Assembly (NCBI RefSeq): GCF_005233845.1
Contig: NZ_SZQL01000010.1
Coordinates: forward strand, 62,001-126,000
DNA from: Ilyomonas limi
GTDB lineage: Bacteria > Bacteroidota > Bacteroidia > Chitinophagales > Chitinophagaceae
Direction: 5' to 3'
Length of the DNA: 64,000 nt
Each line of letters starts with the position of its first letter. The stretch's first letter is position 1. Below the pieces are notes generated by a model that was not told where the DNA came from, did not search any database, and saw nothing but the letters and a program-made list of their open reading frames with translations. This document shows positions 52,596 to 62,558 of the stretch, piece after piece. The position numbers were made by a program, and so were the translations under genes.

Positions 52596-52817
52596 AATTA
52601 GCTATGCCTTTCGGAGAAATTTACTAATAATGAAAGTGTAATAAAAACCTGCAATTTATATTTATCGTATTGGTCGAAGTATTTGTTTAACACACTCCGC
52701 ATCACAGGATACATTGATCTTACACAACAAACAACCTATAAGCATTACATTTACAAAGTAAAAATGATTTCCAATATTTATATCATTTACACAATACTAT
52801 TACTAACAAACAATATT

Positions 52818-54371
52818 ATGCAAGCAAAGACCATTGTATGTGGCATCGCCTCAGTCATTATATTGAATTTTACAGCTTATGCACAGGTACAAAAGGAAAG
52901 CACTTCTATAAAAGTGGATATTAAAAAAGATACCCTTATTAATTACAAAAAGCCGCAACGTTCCATTACGCACGGAACAGTTACCGTTGAAGGTAATAAG
53001 ATGAACTATGAGGCAATAGCCGGAACACTTATTCTTAAGAACAATTTGGATACGCCTACGCTCAGCATGTCGTATGTTGCTTATTTTAAAGAAAGTGCTG
53101 ACGCTAACCAACGTCCGCTTACTTTTATTTACAATGGTGGTCCGGGCAGTTCCACTATCTGGTTGCACATGGGCGCGTGGGGACCACAACGCGTATATCT
53201 CAATGATACTTCGCGCACCAAAGCACCTTATAAAACGGTGAACAACGATTACAGTTTGCTGGATGTAAGTGATCTTGTTTTTATTGATGCGCCCGGCACT
53301 GGCTTTGGCGAAGTAATTACGAAAGAAAAAGGGGGCGCCGGCGAAGCCAAAGATTTTTTTGGCATTGATCAGGATGCACATGCGTTCGCCCATTTTATCA
53401 CCCAATTCCTTTCTGATTATAACCGTTGGAATTCACCCAAATATTTATTTGGAGAAAGTTATGGCACCTTTCGATCGGCTGTTGTATCTAATATTTTGCA
53501 AAGCGAAGACAATGTGGGTTTGAATGGAATTATTTTATTGTCTCAGTTATTAACCTATGGCAATATGACTGAGGGCGGTAAAAGCAATCCAGGTGATGAT
53601 CAGTCTTATCAGCTTGCATTGCCATCGTATGCTGCTACGGCATGGTATCATCACAAGCTGCCCAATCAACCCGAAAAATTAGAACCCTTTCTTAAAGAAG
53701 TAGAGCATTTTGCATTGAACGATTATGCGCTTGCACTCAACCAGGGCTCACAGCTCGATTCTACTGCATTCAATCAGATGGCAGAAAAGCTGCATAGCTA
53801 TACGGGGCTGCCTGTTGCTTATATAAAGAAGGCTAATCTGCGGGTAAATGGGCCACAATTTGAACAAACCTTACTGGGAGATGAAAATAAAGTAACCGGT
53901 CGGTTAGATTCGCGCTTTAGCGGCGCAGCCATAAATCCGTTGAGTGAATATCCCGATTACGACCCGATGGATTCTTATATTGATGCAGCTTTTACTGCCA
54001 CTTTCAACAATTATGTACGCACCGAGCTTCGCTTTGGAAAAGGTATGAAATATAAAGTGTATGGCAATGTGCATCCCTGGGATTTTAAGCGGCAAACTGG
54101 TTTTGGTATTTTTCCAAATGTGATGAATGATCTTGCCCAGGCAATGATTTACAATCCGGATTTGAAAGTGATGCTCAACATGGGATATTTTGATTTAGGC
54201 ACACCTTATTTTGAAGGAATATACGAGATGCATCATTTACCTATGCCCAACTCCTTTCAAAAAAACATTGAGTTTGACACCTACTTTTCCGGGCACATGG
54301 TTTATCTCCATCCCGAATCATTAAAGCTTTTGCACGATAACGTAGCAAGGTTTATTGAAAGTACGCATTAA
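52818..54371 (+). CDS. S10 serine carboxypeptidase-like exported peptidase
   Basis: 517 aa from ATG 52818 (MQAKTIVCGIASVIILN), chosen because it opens a signal peptide ending at TAYAQ. The S10 order is clear: FIYNGGPGSSTIWLHMGAWGPQRV, FIDAPGTGFGEV, catalytic Ser in KYLFGESYGTFRS, Asp in MLNMGYFDLGTPYFEG, His in DTYFSGHMVYLH. These enzymes remove C-terminal residues from peptides; the exported Bacteroidota branch is used for peptide scavenging. No partner gene. Near the start the gap to the preceding gene is only ~80 bases. Confidence 0.9.
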   Translation: MQAKTIVCGIASVIILNFTAYAQVQKESTSIKVDIKKDTLINYKKPQRSITHGTVTVEGNKMNYEAIAGTLILKNNLDTPTLSMSYVAYFKESADANQRPLTFIYNGGPGSSTIWLHMGAWGPQRVYLNDTSRTKAPYKTVNNDYSLLDVSDLVFIDAPGTGFGEVITKEKGGAGEAKDFFGIDQDAHAFAHFITQFLSDYNRWNSPKYLFGESYGTFRSAVVSNILQSEDNVGLNGIILLSQLLTYGNMTEGGKSNPGDDQSYQLALPSYAATAWYHHKLPNQPEKLEPFLKEVEHFALNDYALALNQGSQLDSTAFNQMAEKLHSYTGLPVAYIKKANLRVNGPQFEQTLLGDENKVTGRLDSRFSGAAINPLSEYPDYDPMDSYIDAAFTATFNNYVRTELRFGKGMKYKVYGNVHPWDFKRQTGFGIFPNVMNDLAQAMIYNPDLKVMLNMGYFDLGTPYFEGIYEMHHLPMPNSFQKNIEFDTYFSGHMVYLHPESLKLLHDNVARFIESTH

Positions 54372-54657
54372 TATTAGTGCGTAGAAAAACCGGATAATTC
54401 ACCTGCTAAAAAGTATAAAATATGCGCATTGCGGCGCTTGCAACTGCAACCAAAAGACTTGCAAAGTGAGTTGGTATTTAAGTAAGAAACGGAATGGTTT
54501 GCTAATAAGTGCGTACAGGAGTTTATTAATGTATGTGGTCCTTATGGCTGCTATCTTTTTCCAACACATGTATATCCATTAATTTTGCCTGCATACTAAT
54601 TTTATTTTTAAAAGCATAGCATTGCTATATCATGCAACCGCATAAAAATTACCACCT

Positions 54658-55164
54658 ATGCAAAACAACTCAGTAGAATACTGGCTTCGCGGACCGGTTG
54701 AAGGCGTGCCGTCTTTGCTTCAGCCCGTGGCACATGCACTGCTGCAAGCCAATAAAGAAATTCAGGATATTGTAAAAGACTTTCCAAAAGAAAAACTATG
54801 GCAAAAGCCAGCCGGTGTTGCTTCTGTTGGTTTTCACCTTCAGCATATTGTGGGTGTGCTCGATAGATTATTTACATACAGCAAAGGCAACAGCCTTACA
54901 GAAACCCAATTGGATTATTTGCATAAGGAAGGAAAGGAAGGAGATACGCTTACGTCCGGCGATTTAGCCGCTGCATTACAACAGCAAATCCATACTTCCG
55001 TTGCGTATTTAAAAACAATTGACGAAAATACACTTACGCAGGCAAGACCTGTAGGTCGTAAACAACTCCCCTCTACTATAATGGGCCTGCTGTTTCATGC
55101 TGCCGAACATACCATGCGACACACCGGGCAGTTGCTGGTAACAGCGCGTGTGCTAATGCAATAG
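54658..55164 (+). CDS. DinB-family (YfiT-like) metal-binding protein
   Basis: 168 aa. Metal-ligand histidines in SVGFHLQHIVGVLDRL and HAAEHTMRHTGQLLVTARVL show the DinB helix-bundle fold. N-terminal VEYWLRGPVEGVPSLLQPVAHALLQA fits this subfamily. It differs from the DinB protein at 29073 in length and motifs, so it is a separate paralogue. Its stop codon abuts, without a gap, the stop of the convergent MFS gene. Confidence 0.87.
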   Translation: MQNNSVEYWLRGPVEGVPSLLQPVAHALLQANKEIQDIVKDFPKEKLWQKPAGVASVGFHLQHIVGVLDRLFTYSKGNSLTETQLDYLHKEGKEGDTLTSGDLAAALQQQIHTSVAYLKTIDENTLTQARPVGRKQLPSTIMGLLFHAAEHTMRHTGQLLVTARVLMQ

Positions 55165-56394
55165 TTACAAAGGCTGGCTCACCGGCACGGCAGGTTGTAA
55201 ACTTTTCTTTGCTAAAACGGTACTGACAACAAGCAATATAGCAGCCAATATAAACGGTGCTCCTGCAAACTGCACGGGCGCACTTTTATTGGTAAAAAAA
55301 TAAAACAAATTAGTCATAATCAGTGGGCCGATAATGGAAGTGGCGCTTGCAAGGCTGGTTAATGCACCTTGCAATTCGCCCTGCTCGCTCGGTAATACCT
55401 GGCCGGAAATAATGGACTGCAAAGCTGGCCCTGCAATGCCGCCCAAACAATAAGGTACACAAAAAGCAAACATCATCCACGATTGTGTGGCAAAGCCAAA
55501 CAGCAACATGCCAAAAGCATATAAGCCCAGTCCAACATATACGCTTTTTTCATTGCCCAGCTTGGGGTTGATATATCGTATCAGCCAGCCTTGCACCAGC
55601 GCCACCAGCACGCCGATAACACCGAGTGAAATACCAACCAGTTTTTCGCTCCAGCCAAATTTGTACATGGTATAATAGTTCCAGTTGCTTTGTACCGCAT
55701 GGGCAGCTATATATACCAGCGTTAAAGCAATCACCAGCGGGCCAAGTGAGCTGTATCGTTCAAACAATTTAAAAGAACCAATTGGGTTAGCACGCTTCCA
55801 GTCAAAAGGGCGGCGGTGTTTTTGATCCAGCGATTCTGGCAAAATAAAATAGCCATATAACCAGTTGAGCAGGCAAAGCACTGCCGCTGCATAAAACGGT
55901 ACTCTTGCACCATATTGCCCCAACAATCCACCCACCACCGGGCCAATAATAAAACCCATACCAAAAGCCGCACCGATAAGTCCGAAGTTTTTTGCACGGT
56001 TTTCTTCGTTGCTGATGTCTGCAATGTATGCCGAGGCAGTTGTAAAGCTTGCACCTGTGATGCCCGCAATTACGCGACCAATAAACAACCAGACAATAGA
56101 GGTAGAGAGTGCCTGGAAAATGTAATCTATTCCAAAGCCAAACAGGGAGAATAACAATACCGGTCTGCGCCCGTATTTGTCACTTAGATTACCGAGTACC
56201 GGTGCAAACAACAATTGCATCACGGCGTACGAAGCATTGAGCCAGCCGCCGTAGGTAGCCGCCTCGCTTACATTGCCATGAATAAGTTCTTCAATTAGTT
56301 TGGGCATTACGGGAATAATAATGCCCCAGCCGGTAACGTCGAGTAAAAGGGTAATAAAGATAAAGCCGAGTGCAGCTTGTTTCTTGTCGCGCAT
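55165..56394 (-). CDS. MFS transporter, TetA/multidrug-type (TCR family)
   Basis: 409 aa, 12 membrane segments. Motif A is [14 protein letters not shown], and an Asp in helix 1 ([20 protein letters not shown]) and a [21 protein letters not shown] motif C are of the drug:H+ antiporter-1 (TetA-like) type. Resistance cannot be inferred from this: many chromosomal relatives export other compounds. No repressor is adjacent. The start ATG 56394 is the only good candidate. Confidence 0.9.
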   Translation of the reverse strand: MRDKKQAALGFIFITLLLDVTGWGIIIPVMPKLIEELIHGNVSEAATYGGWLNASYAVMQLLFAPVLGNLSDKYGRRPVLLFSLFGFGIDYIFQALSTSIVWLFIGRVIAGITGASFTTASAYIADISNEENRAKNFGLIGAAFGMGFIIGPVVGGLLGQYGARVPFYAAAVLCLLNWLYGYFILPESLDQKHRRPFDWKRANPIGSFKLFERYSSLGPLVIALTLVYIAAHAVQSNWNYYTMYKFGWSEKLVGISLGVIGVLVALVQGWLIRYINPKLGNEKSVYVGLGLYAFGMLLFGFATQSWMMFAFCVPYCLGGIAGPALQSIISGQVLPSEQGELQGALTSLASATSIIGPLIMTNLFYFFTNKSAPVQFAGAPFILAAILLVVSTVLAKKSLQPAVPVSQPL

Positions 56395-56562
56395 AGAAGA
56401 GTAGTCAATTACTGCAAAGTAAAGGGTTTAAATGAGTGTTTAAAGATATAATTGATAACAATAGTAGCTTCTAAATTCATATCCACACCTGCTGAAAACC
56501 AATACATGAGCGGCTTGCGGCATAATTTAGTATTTTCGCGGCTCAATTAAATTTAAAATGTG

Positions 56563-59500
56563 ATGGCCAGTAAAAAAGACAAAGCCCCGTTGCAACCTTC
56601 GAAAGGCAATGATGCGAATGAACCGAAGGCAAAGAAGGGTGCAAAAAGCAAAGCTGCTGCAGAGAATGAAACACCTAAACCTGCACAGCCCGAAGAGCCA
56701 AAAGCTACCAAAAAAGCAGCCACTAAAAAAGCAAAGGCAACCACTGCTACCAAAGAAACACCAGCCGCTGCCGACCTTAATACACCTGTAGAAAGTGCTG
56801 CGCCGGCAGAAGAACCTATAAAAAAAGCTACTAAAAAAGCAGCTACTAAGAAAGCTGCCATAAAAGAAAATCAACCCGGTACTGAAGCTGCAACTGCCAA
56901 GCCATCGCCTGAAAGTGATAAGGCTGCGCAGCCTGCTCCGGAAAAAACAGCCGAACCAGCAAAGCCGAAAAGAGCTAAAGCCGCAAAGTCAAAAACGCCA
57001 CAAATAACTGTACCATTTGACGTGGTAAATGAGAAGCAGGTTTCCGAGCCTTTACTTCCTACATCCACTACTACAGGGCAGGAAGCATTACCGCCTACAA
57101 CTACCCAGGAGCCTGAAGCTTTGCTTCCTGCAACTGAGCAACAGTCCGAAGCTGCACCTGCACAGGCAAATGAAGCATTAATACAACCTACTATAGAAAG
57201 CGCTGCAGCAACCGAAAGTGGTATGCTTACAGAGGATACGCTGACGAGTGCCGGAAATAAGGAAACGCCTGCGGATGATGCAACTGTAGAAGCAGTATCG
57301 GCATTGGCGGAAGTATCTATGGAAGCGGCAGAAGTGGAAAAGCCAGCGGAAACTGCACAAGCAGCAATTCCTGCCGAAGCTGCACCTGAAGAACATCATG
57401 CTGTTGCAGAGGAAAAGAATGAGGCAGTTGCACACAAGCTCGCTGCAACTCAAACGCATAAACACACAAAGCTGCAAACTATCCGGTTTTATCTCCGGTT
57501 TCGTTCCAATCCCGGACAAAACCTGTTTATTACGGCACAGCATTCATTATTCAGAAATGGCAATCCTGAAGAGGCTTTGCCCATGCAATACCTGAATGAA
57601 GAAACCTGGACAGCCACGCTGCCAGTGGTGGATAGTTTTATTACAGAACCGATAGTTTATAATTATCTGTTGAAAGAAGCCGACGGCACTTTTGTATATG
57701 ATGCCGGCAGCGATAAAACAATTGATTTAAAAAGCTACGCAGCGGAAGAGGTAAGTATTGTGGACTCGTGGAATGTACCGGGATACTACGAAAATGCCTT
57801 TTATACCGAACCATTTAAAGCCGTTTTATTAAAGAATAATTACACTCAAACAGCATATACAGCGCCTGTTATTTATACGCATACCTTCAAAATAAAAGCA
57901 CCTTTACTGGCACAGGGGCAAGTGCCTTTTATTGCCGGCGGCATTGATGCTTTAGGTAATTGGAATGCAGATGAAACCTTGCTGCTGCACAAAGGGGAAA
58001 ACGAAGATTTCTGGTCAATAGCTATTGACCTTACCAACGCCAATTTTCCTATCGAATACAAGTATGGTGTGTACGATGTGAAGGAAGGCAAAGCTGTGCA
58101 GTATGAAAACGGTGAGAACCGTACCTTTTTTGATACCATTGCACCCAACAAAAAAACAATCGTCAACGATGGTTTTATTCGCCTGCCTGCCAACACGTGG
58201 AAAGGCGCCGGTGTTGCCATTCCGGTGTTTAGCCTTAAAACACATCAGAGTTTTGGTACAGGTGAATTTACCGATATAAAAAAGCTGGCAGACTGGGCTA
58301 AAAGTGTGGGTATAAAAATGGTGCAAATACTGCCTGTAAATGATACCACTGCTACTAAAACATGGCAGGATTCTTATCCGTACGCAGCTATTTCGGCTTT
58401 TGCCTTACATGCCATGTATCTCAATTTGAGTGAAGTAGTAAGCGAAGAAAATAAGCATTTCTTAAAGGAACACGAAGAAGAATGTCGGCAACTCAACACT
58501 TTGCCAGTGATGGACTACGAAAAAGTAAATGACATTAAGTGGAAAATCATTCACCAGATTTATCCTTTACAAAAAGATGCCGTTTTCAACAGCGCCGATT
58601 ATCAGGAATTCTTTGATAACAATAAACATTGGCTCGTGCCGTATGCTGCTTTTTGTTATCTGCGGGATAAAAATCACACCGCCGATTATAGCCGCTGGCC
58701 AGAGTATAAAACGTATGATGAAAGAGCCATCAACAAATTGTTGCAGGGCGAGGAAGCTAAGTTTTGTACCGGCATGTATTGTTTTGTACAATACTATTTG
58801 CACTTGCAATTAAAAGACGCAACCGATTATGCACACAGCCAGGGCATTATTGTAAAAGGCGATATTGCTATTGGCGTTGCCCGCTACGGTGCGGATACAT
58901 GGCAGGATCCTCAGCTTTTTCATCTTGATATGCAAGCCGGCGCACCACCGGATGATTTTGCAGTAAAAGGGCAAAACTGGGGTTTCCCAACGTACGACTG
59001 GCAAAAAATGCAGGAAGATGGCTTTGCCTGGTGGAAGCGCCGTTTTGAGCAAATGAGCCGTTATTTCGATGCTTTCCGCATTGACCATATTCTTGGTTTC
59101 TTCCGTATCTGGAGCATACCTATCAGTGCTATTCAAGGTATTTTAGGCCGCTTTGTACCTGCTTTGCCGGTGCACGTAAGTGAGTTTCATCAGCGCGGTA
59201 TTTACTTTGATTATAATCGCTATGTAAAGCCGTTTATAAATGACCAGATATTGAATGATTTGACTGGTGATCAGCAGTGGTGGATAAAAGATACTTTGCT
59301 AAATGCAGATGGTAATGGCACGTATTCACTAAAAGAGGAAGTAAGCACCCAGCGGCGTGTAGAGACATACTTTGCTATTCGCGAGGATAATCCGCATAAC
59401 CAATGGCTGAAGAATGTTTTGTTCGATCTGATAGCAAATGTGATTTTATTGGAACAGAAAGGTAGTAACGGACAAGAGTTTCATTTCCGTTTTGGCATAG

Positions 59501-60174
59501 AAGACACGCTCTCTTACAAGCTGCTGGATGAGCATACACAATGGCAGTTGAAAGAGTTGTATGTCAACTATTTTTACGAACGTCAAAATGAGTTTTGGTA
59601 TCACGAAGCCATGAAGAAATTGCCAGCTTTGAAAAGGGCAACCAACATGCTCATTTGCGGCGAAGACCTCGGTATGGTGCCCGCTACGGTGCCAAGAGTA
59701 ATGAACGAGCTGGGCTTACTGAGCCTCGAAGTGCAGCGTATGCCTAAAGACCAGCGCCACCGGTTTACACACATCACCAATGCGCCTTACCTTAGTGTAG
59801 TTACACCTTCTACCCACGATATGAGCACCATCCGCGGCTGGTGGGAAGAAGATACGGAAGTAACACAAGCTTTTTATAACGAAGAGTTGGGACAGCAAGG
59901 CGAAGCGCCGCAATATTGCGAGCCGTGGATTAATAAATTGGTTGTTGAACAACACCTGCAATCGCCTGCCATGTGGAGCATTTTTCAACTGCAGGATTTA
60001 CTGGGCAGTGATGAAAGCCTGCGCCGTCCAAACCCGCACGAAGAACGCATCAATCAGCCGGCAATACCAAAATATTACTGGCAATACCGTATGCACTTGT
60101 ATCTTGAAGATTTAACAGGTGCAAACGACTTTAATAATGAACTAAAACAAAGTATTGTAAACAGCGGAAGATAG
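56563..60174 (+). CDS. malQ: 4-alpha-glucanotransferase (MalQ/GH77) with CBM20 pair and a ~300-aa Lys/Ala/Pro-rich N-terminal extension
   Basis: 1203 aa from ATG 56563. Residues 1 to about 300 are low complexity, very rich in Ala, Lys, Glu, Pro and Thr (ATKKAATKKAKATTATKE, KRAKAAKSKTPQI), like histone H1 or AlgP-type tails. Two CBM20 starch-binding domains follow (about 302-400 and 430-540; FYLRFRSNPGQNLF, IAGGIDALGNWN). The GH77 catalytic domain begins near 546 with FSLKTHQSFGTGEF and has FRIDHILGFFRIW (~839), catalytic GEDLGMVPATV (~1032) and STHDMSTIRGWWEED (~1083). It transfers alpha-1,4-glucan segments in maltodextrin and glycogen metabolism. The extension is not typical; no signal peptide is present. 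Confidence 0.9.
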   Translation: MASKKDKAPLQPSKGNDANEPKAKKGAKSKAAAENETPKPAQPEEPKATKKAATKKAKATTATKETPAAADLNTPVESAAPAEEPIKKATKKAATKKAAIKENQPGTEAATAKPSPESDKAAQPAPEKTAEPAKPKRAKAAKSKTPQITVPFDVVNEKQVSEPLLPTSTTTGQEALPPTTTQEPEALLPATEQQSEAAPAQANEALIQPTIESAAATESGMLTEDTLTSAGNKETPADDATVEAVSALAEVSMEAAEVEKPAETAQAAIPAEAAPEEHHAVAEEKNEAVAHKLAATQTHKHTKLQTIRFYLRFRSNPGQNLFITAQHSLFRNGNPEEALPMQYLNEETWTATLPVVDSFITEPIVYNYLLKEADGTFVYDAGSDKTIDLKSYAAEEVSIVDSWNVPGYYENAFYTEPFKAVLLKNNYTQTAYTAPVIYTHTFKIKAPLLAQGQVPFIAGGIDALGNWNADETLLLHKGENEDFWSIAIDLTNANFPIEYKYGVYDVKEGKAVQYENGENRTFFDTIAPNKKTIVNDGFIRLPANTWKGAGVAIPVFSLKTHQSFGTGEFTDIKKLADWAKSVGIKMVQILPVNDTTATKTWQDSYPYAAISAFALHAMYLNLSEVVSEENKHFLKEHEEECRQLNTLPVMDYEKVNDIKWKIIHQIYPLQKDAVFNSADYQEFFDNNKHWLVPYAAFCYLRDKNHTADYSRWPEYKTYDERAINKLLQGEEAKFCTGMYCFVQYYLHLQLKDATDYAHSQGIIVKGDIAIGVARYGADTWQDPQLFHLDMQAGAPPDDFAVKGQNWGFPTYDWQKMQEDGFAWWKRRFEQMSRYFDAFRIDHILGFFRIWSIPISAIQGILGRFVPALPVHVSEFHQRGIYFDYNRYVKPFINDQILNDLTGDQQWWIKDTLLNADGNGTYSLKEEVSTQRRVETYFAIREDNPHNQWLKNVLFDLIANVILLEQKGSNGQEFHFRFGIEDTLSYKLLDEHTQWQLKELYVNYFYERQNEFWYHEAMKKLPALKRATNMLICGEDLGMVPATVPRVMNELGLLSLEVQRMPKDQRHRFTHITNAPYLSVVTPSTHDMSTIRGWWEEDTEVTQAFYNEELGQQGEAPQYCEPWINKLVVEQHLQSPAMWSIFQLQDLLGSDESLRRPNPHEERINQPAIPKYYWQYRMHLYLEDLTGANDFNNELKQSIVNSGR

Positions 60175-60196
60175 TTTTGGTTTGACTGTTTGTTTT

Positions 60197-60230
60197 AAAC
60201 CGGCTGTGTGGAGCAGCCGGTTTTTTATTT
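60197..60230 (+). terminator. Terminator after malQ
   Basis: AAACCGGCTG (60197-60206) pairs with CAGCCGGTTT (60214-60223), followed by TTTATTT. It lies 22 bases after the stop. Confidence 0.85.
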
Positions 60231-60558
60231 AAAATAGAATAAAGAATTACACCGCTAAGGCACAAAGACGCTAAGTAATGCAAAGTGATTAACGCCTTTC
60301 CCGGTGTTCTTCACTATAGCTGTTTGGAAGATTTTTTAGCTGATTATTGAATGAGTAGAGTGCATAAACTGATTGCATACATATAGTACTTATCTTTCTT
60401 TTTCCCTTGAAAGAAAAAGTAACCAAAAAGATCAAGGACGGCATGATCGCTCCGCGCATCCGTCCGTGCCTCCGCACTACTTAGCCTAAGAGAGATTTTA
60501 GTTTTAGGTTGTTTAATTTGGCTCATAAAATCCCCGTTCAGACTTATCTTGCACATAC
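60231..60558. repeat. Repeat-like non-coding stretch
   Basis: At 60246-60275 a single arm of the CACAAAGACGCTAAG type appears, related to 8806-8894 and 20328-20485. At 60392-60442 there is a stretch with CTTGAAAGAAAAAGTAACC and GATCAAGGACGGC that resembles a dispersed Bacteroidota intergenic repeat as I recall it, with an imperfect CTTTTTCCCTTGAAAGAAAAAG dyad. No reading frame is supported. Confidence 0.4.
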
Positions 60559-60984
60559 ATGTTTAAAAAAGATTCTTCCATAGATGTGATTGATAAAATA
60601 CTGGATGCTTGTTACAGGCACAACCCTGATGCGCTGTTTATTATGAGTCTGATGCATCAATATGAGGAGCGGGGCAGCCTGAGTAAAAAACAGTTGCAGG
60701 GTTTATATCTAAAAGCACAAAACGTAAAAGATATGCCTGCCAATTGGCTCGCTACACTGGAAGCGGTAATTGCAAAAATGCCTAATCGCTTTAAATCTGA
60801 AAAAGCGGAAAGCACACCATTATACCAAAAAGATGAAGAAGCGGGTAATATAATTTCAGCCATCCTAAACAAATATCCGCAGCATAAACGCGTGCTGTAT
60901 TTGCAGGCGAAGTATAACAATAATGATCCTTTAACTGCTGCTGAAATTGCGGAATTGGAAAAATTTAAAAAGCTGTTACTATAA
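60559..60984 (+). CDS. Conserved hypothetical helical protein
   Basis: 141 aa, soluble, mainly helical: DSSIDVIDKILDACYRHNPDALFIMSLMHQYEERGSLSKKQLQGLYLKAQN, then a Lys-rich linker and AAEIAELEKFKKLL. No signal peptide or known motif. Its organisation (helix pairs with RGSLSKKQ) looks like the small zinc-ribbon-free C-terminal modules that accompany DNA-processing proteins, but I do not recognise the family. It ends 5 bases before the GH43 gene, so the two are probably translated from one mRNA. Confidence 0.6.
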   Translation: MFKKDSSIDVIDKILDACYRHNPDALFIMSLMHQYEERGSLSKKQLQGLYLKAQNVKDMPANWLATLEAVIAKMPNRFKSEKAESTPLYQKDEEAGNIISAILNKYPQHKRVLYLQAKYNNNDPLTAAEIAELEKFKKLLL

Positions 60985-60989
60985 TATCT

Positions 60990-61994
60990 ATGAAAATATC
61001 TATAAAGTATTTGTTTATTTTCCCTTTCTTACTATGCAGTTTATTTGTAGTGTTAAGTTGTTCTTCAATACGTAAGAATACCACAGCTTTACAAAAGCAA
61101 AGTGCAGGCAATCTTCTTTATCAGGCAGACCCAACTATATTTTACGATAAAGGACAGTATTATTTATATGGAACAAATGGCGGCAATGCCGATTCGGGTT
61201 TTAAAGTATTTATTTCAAAAGATTTAAAAAGCTGGCAACTATCAAATAAAAATAATGGCTGGGCATTGGTAAAGGGTAATGCGTTTGGTACCAAAGGCTT
61301 TTGGGCGCCACAGGTATTTTTGTATCGTGGTAAATATTACATGGCATACACGGCTAACGAGCAAATTGCAATAGCGCAAAGCAATAATCCGGAAGGCCCG
61401 TTTACACAAAAAATAATACGACCAATTGATACTACTATAAAAGAAATAGATCCGTTCGTTTTTATAGATACTGATGGCAAAATCTATCTCTATCATGTGC
61501 GCCTGCAAAACGGCAACCGCATATTTGTAGCACAATTGAATGATAGTTTATCTGCTATCATTCCAAACACAGTGCAGGAGTGTATAAGTGCCGTTAACAA
61601 TCCACAGCCCTGGGAAAATACAAAAAGCGTTTCCTGGACAGTTACGGAAGGACCTTGCGTGATAAAAAGAAAGGATGATTACTGTATGTTTTATTCGGCG
61701 AACGACTTTCGTAATCCTGATTATGCAGTAGGCTATGCAACAGCAAATAGCCCTATTGGCCCGTGGACAAAATATAGCGGCAATCCTATTATCAGCCGGC
61801 AATTATCAGGTATAAAAGGTACTGGTCATGGCGATATATTAAAAGATGAAAAGGATGATTGGTGGTATGTTCTTCATACGCATTATTCAGATAGCGTTGT
61901 TGGTCCGAGAAAGACAGCTATCGTACAATTCCGCTTCAATTCTACAAATAATGTAGTGATAGATACCAGCAGTTTCCGGTACTTAAAAATGTAG
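60990..61994 (+). CDS. Glycoside hydrolase family 43 lipoprotein
   Basis: 334 aa; lipobox VVLSCSS (Cys about residue 24). Five-bladed beta-propeller with the three catalytic acids of GH43: Asp in YQADPTIFYDKGQYYLYGT, Asp in IDPFVFIDTDGKIYLYH and Glu in TVTEGPCVIKRKDDYCMFYSAN; GTGHGDILKDEKDDWWYVLHTH closes the fold. Members act on arabinan or xylan oligosaccharides as beta-xylosidase or arabinofuranosidase. It lies directly downstream of the 60559 gene and converges on the HNH gene at 5 bases. Confidence 0.88.
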   Translation: MKISIKYLFIFPFLLCSLFVVLSCSSIRKNTTALQKQSAGNLLYQADPTIFYDKGQYYLYGTNGGNADSGFKVFISKDLKSWQLSNKNNGWALVKGNAFGTKGFWAPQVFLYRGKYYMAYTANEQIAIAQSNNPEGPFTQKIIRPIDTTIKEIDPFVFIDTDGKIYLYHVRLQNGNRIFVAQLNDSLSAIIPNTVQECISAVNNPQPWENTKSVSWTVTEGPCVIKRKDDYCMFYSANDFRNPDYAVGYATANSPIGPWTKYSGNPIISRQLSGIKGTGHGDILKDEKDDWWYVLHTHYSDSVVGPRKTAIVQFRFNSTNNVVIDTSSFRYLKM

Positions 61995-61999
61995 GGCAA

Positions 62000-62392
62000 T
62001 CAGGCTTCACTTTTGTATTGTTCAAAATAAAAAATAACCGGCTTTTCTATCTCCTGCAGCAAGCCATAACGCCTGGCGATTCTGTACTGCACAGAATCTC
62101 TGTTTAACGAAGTAATAAAGCCGCTTACCAGCTTTCTAAAGTCTTCAATAGATAGGCTGTGTTTATTTATATTGCAGCTTGCACATGCCGGAAAATAATT
62201 ATCCGCACATTCCCTTTTCGGATGACGACATTCGCCGTTGTGCACCAATTTTTGCTTGCTTTTATCGTACTTAAATTTTCTCCTGATAGGTTTTACATGG
62301 TCGGCATGCCAGCCTTTTTGCAACACGCAACCGCAATACGCACAATGCCCGCCAAACTTATCAAAAATGGCTTGTCTTTCTTTTTTAGTCAT
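62000..62392 (-). CDS. HNH endonuclease-domain protein
   Basis: 130 aa. HNH signature with zinc cysteines CAYCG and CASCN around HADHVKPIRRK (catalytic His) and NYFPACASCNINKHS (N and final H). The N-terminus KKERQAIFDKFGGHCAYCG is typical of stand-alone HNH proteins in bacterial chromosomes and phages. Whether it is a restriction-type or homing-type nuclease is not evident; no methylase or intron features are adjacent. Confidence 0.88.
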   Translation of the reverse strand: MTKKERQAIFDKFGGHCAYCGCVLQKGWHADHVKPIRRKFKYDKSKQKLVHNGECRHPKRECADNYFPACASCNINKHSLSIEDFRKLVSGFITSLNRDSVQYRIARRYGLLQEIEKPVIFYFEQYKSEA

Positions 62393-62558
62393 ATTTTACC
62401 CGGCTCAAAGCACGCAAATATGATATAAAAAGGTGCAATTGCGAAATGGTGAAGGTAGCTCGCAGTACCATACTCAAAGATGATGCATGATGAAAGACAG
62501 CTTCTACGCTTCATCCACTCATAATGCACTACGTTTGCAGCTAAAAATTTGGTAACGT

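Noticed and set aside
52851-53405. Minus-strand frame of 184 codons opposite the S10 peptidase
   Set aside because: The S10 motifs on the plus strand are complete; the antisense frame shows no domain or signal.
55165-56394. Tempting to call this a tetracycline-resistance determinant
   Set aside because: Only TCR-type MFS family membership is visible; no tetR, mobile context or specific tetracycline-pocket evidence.
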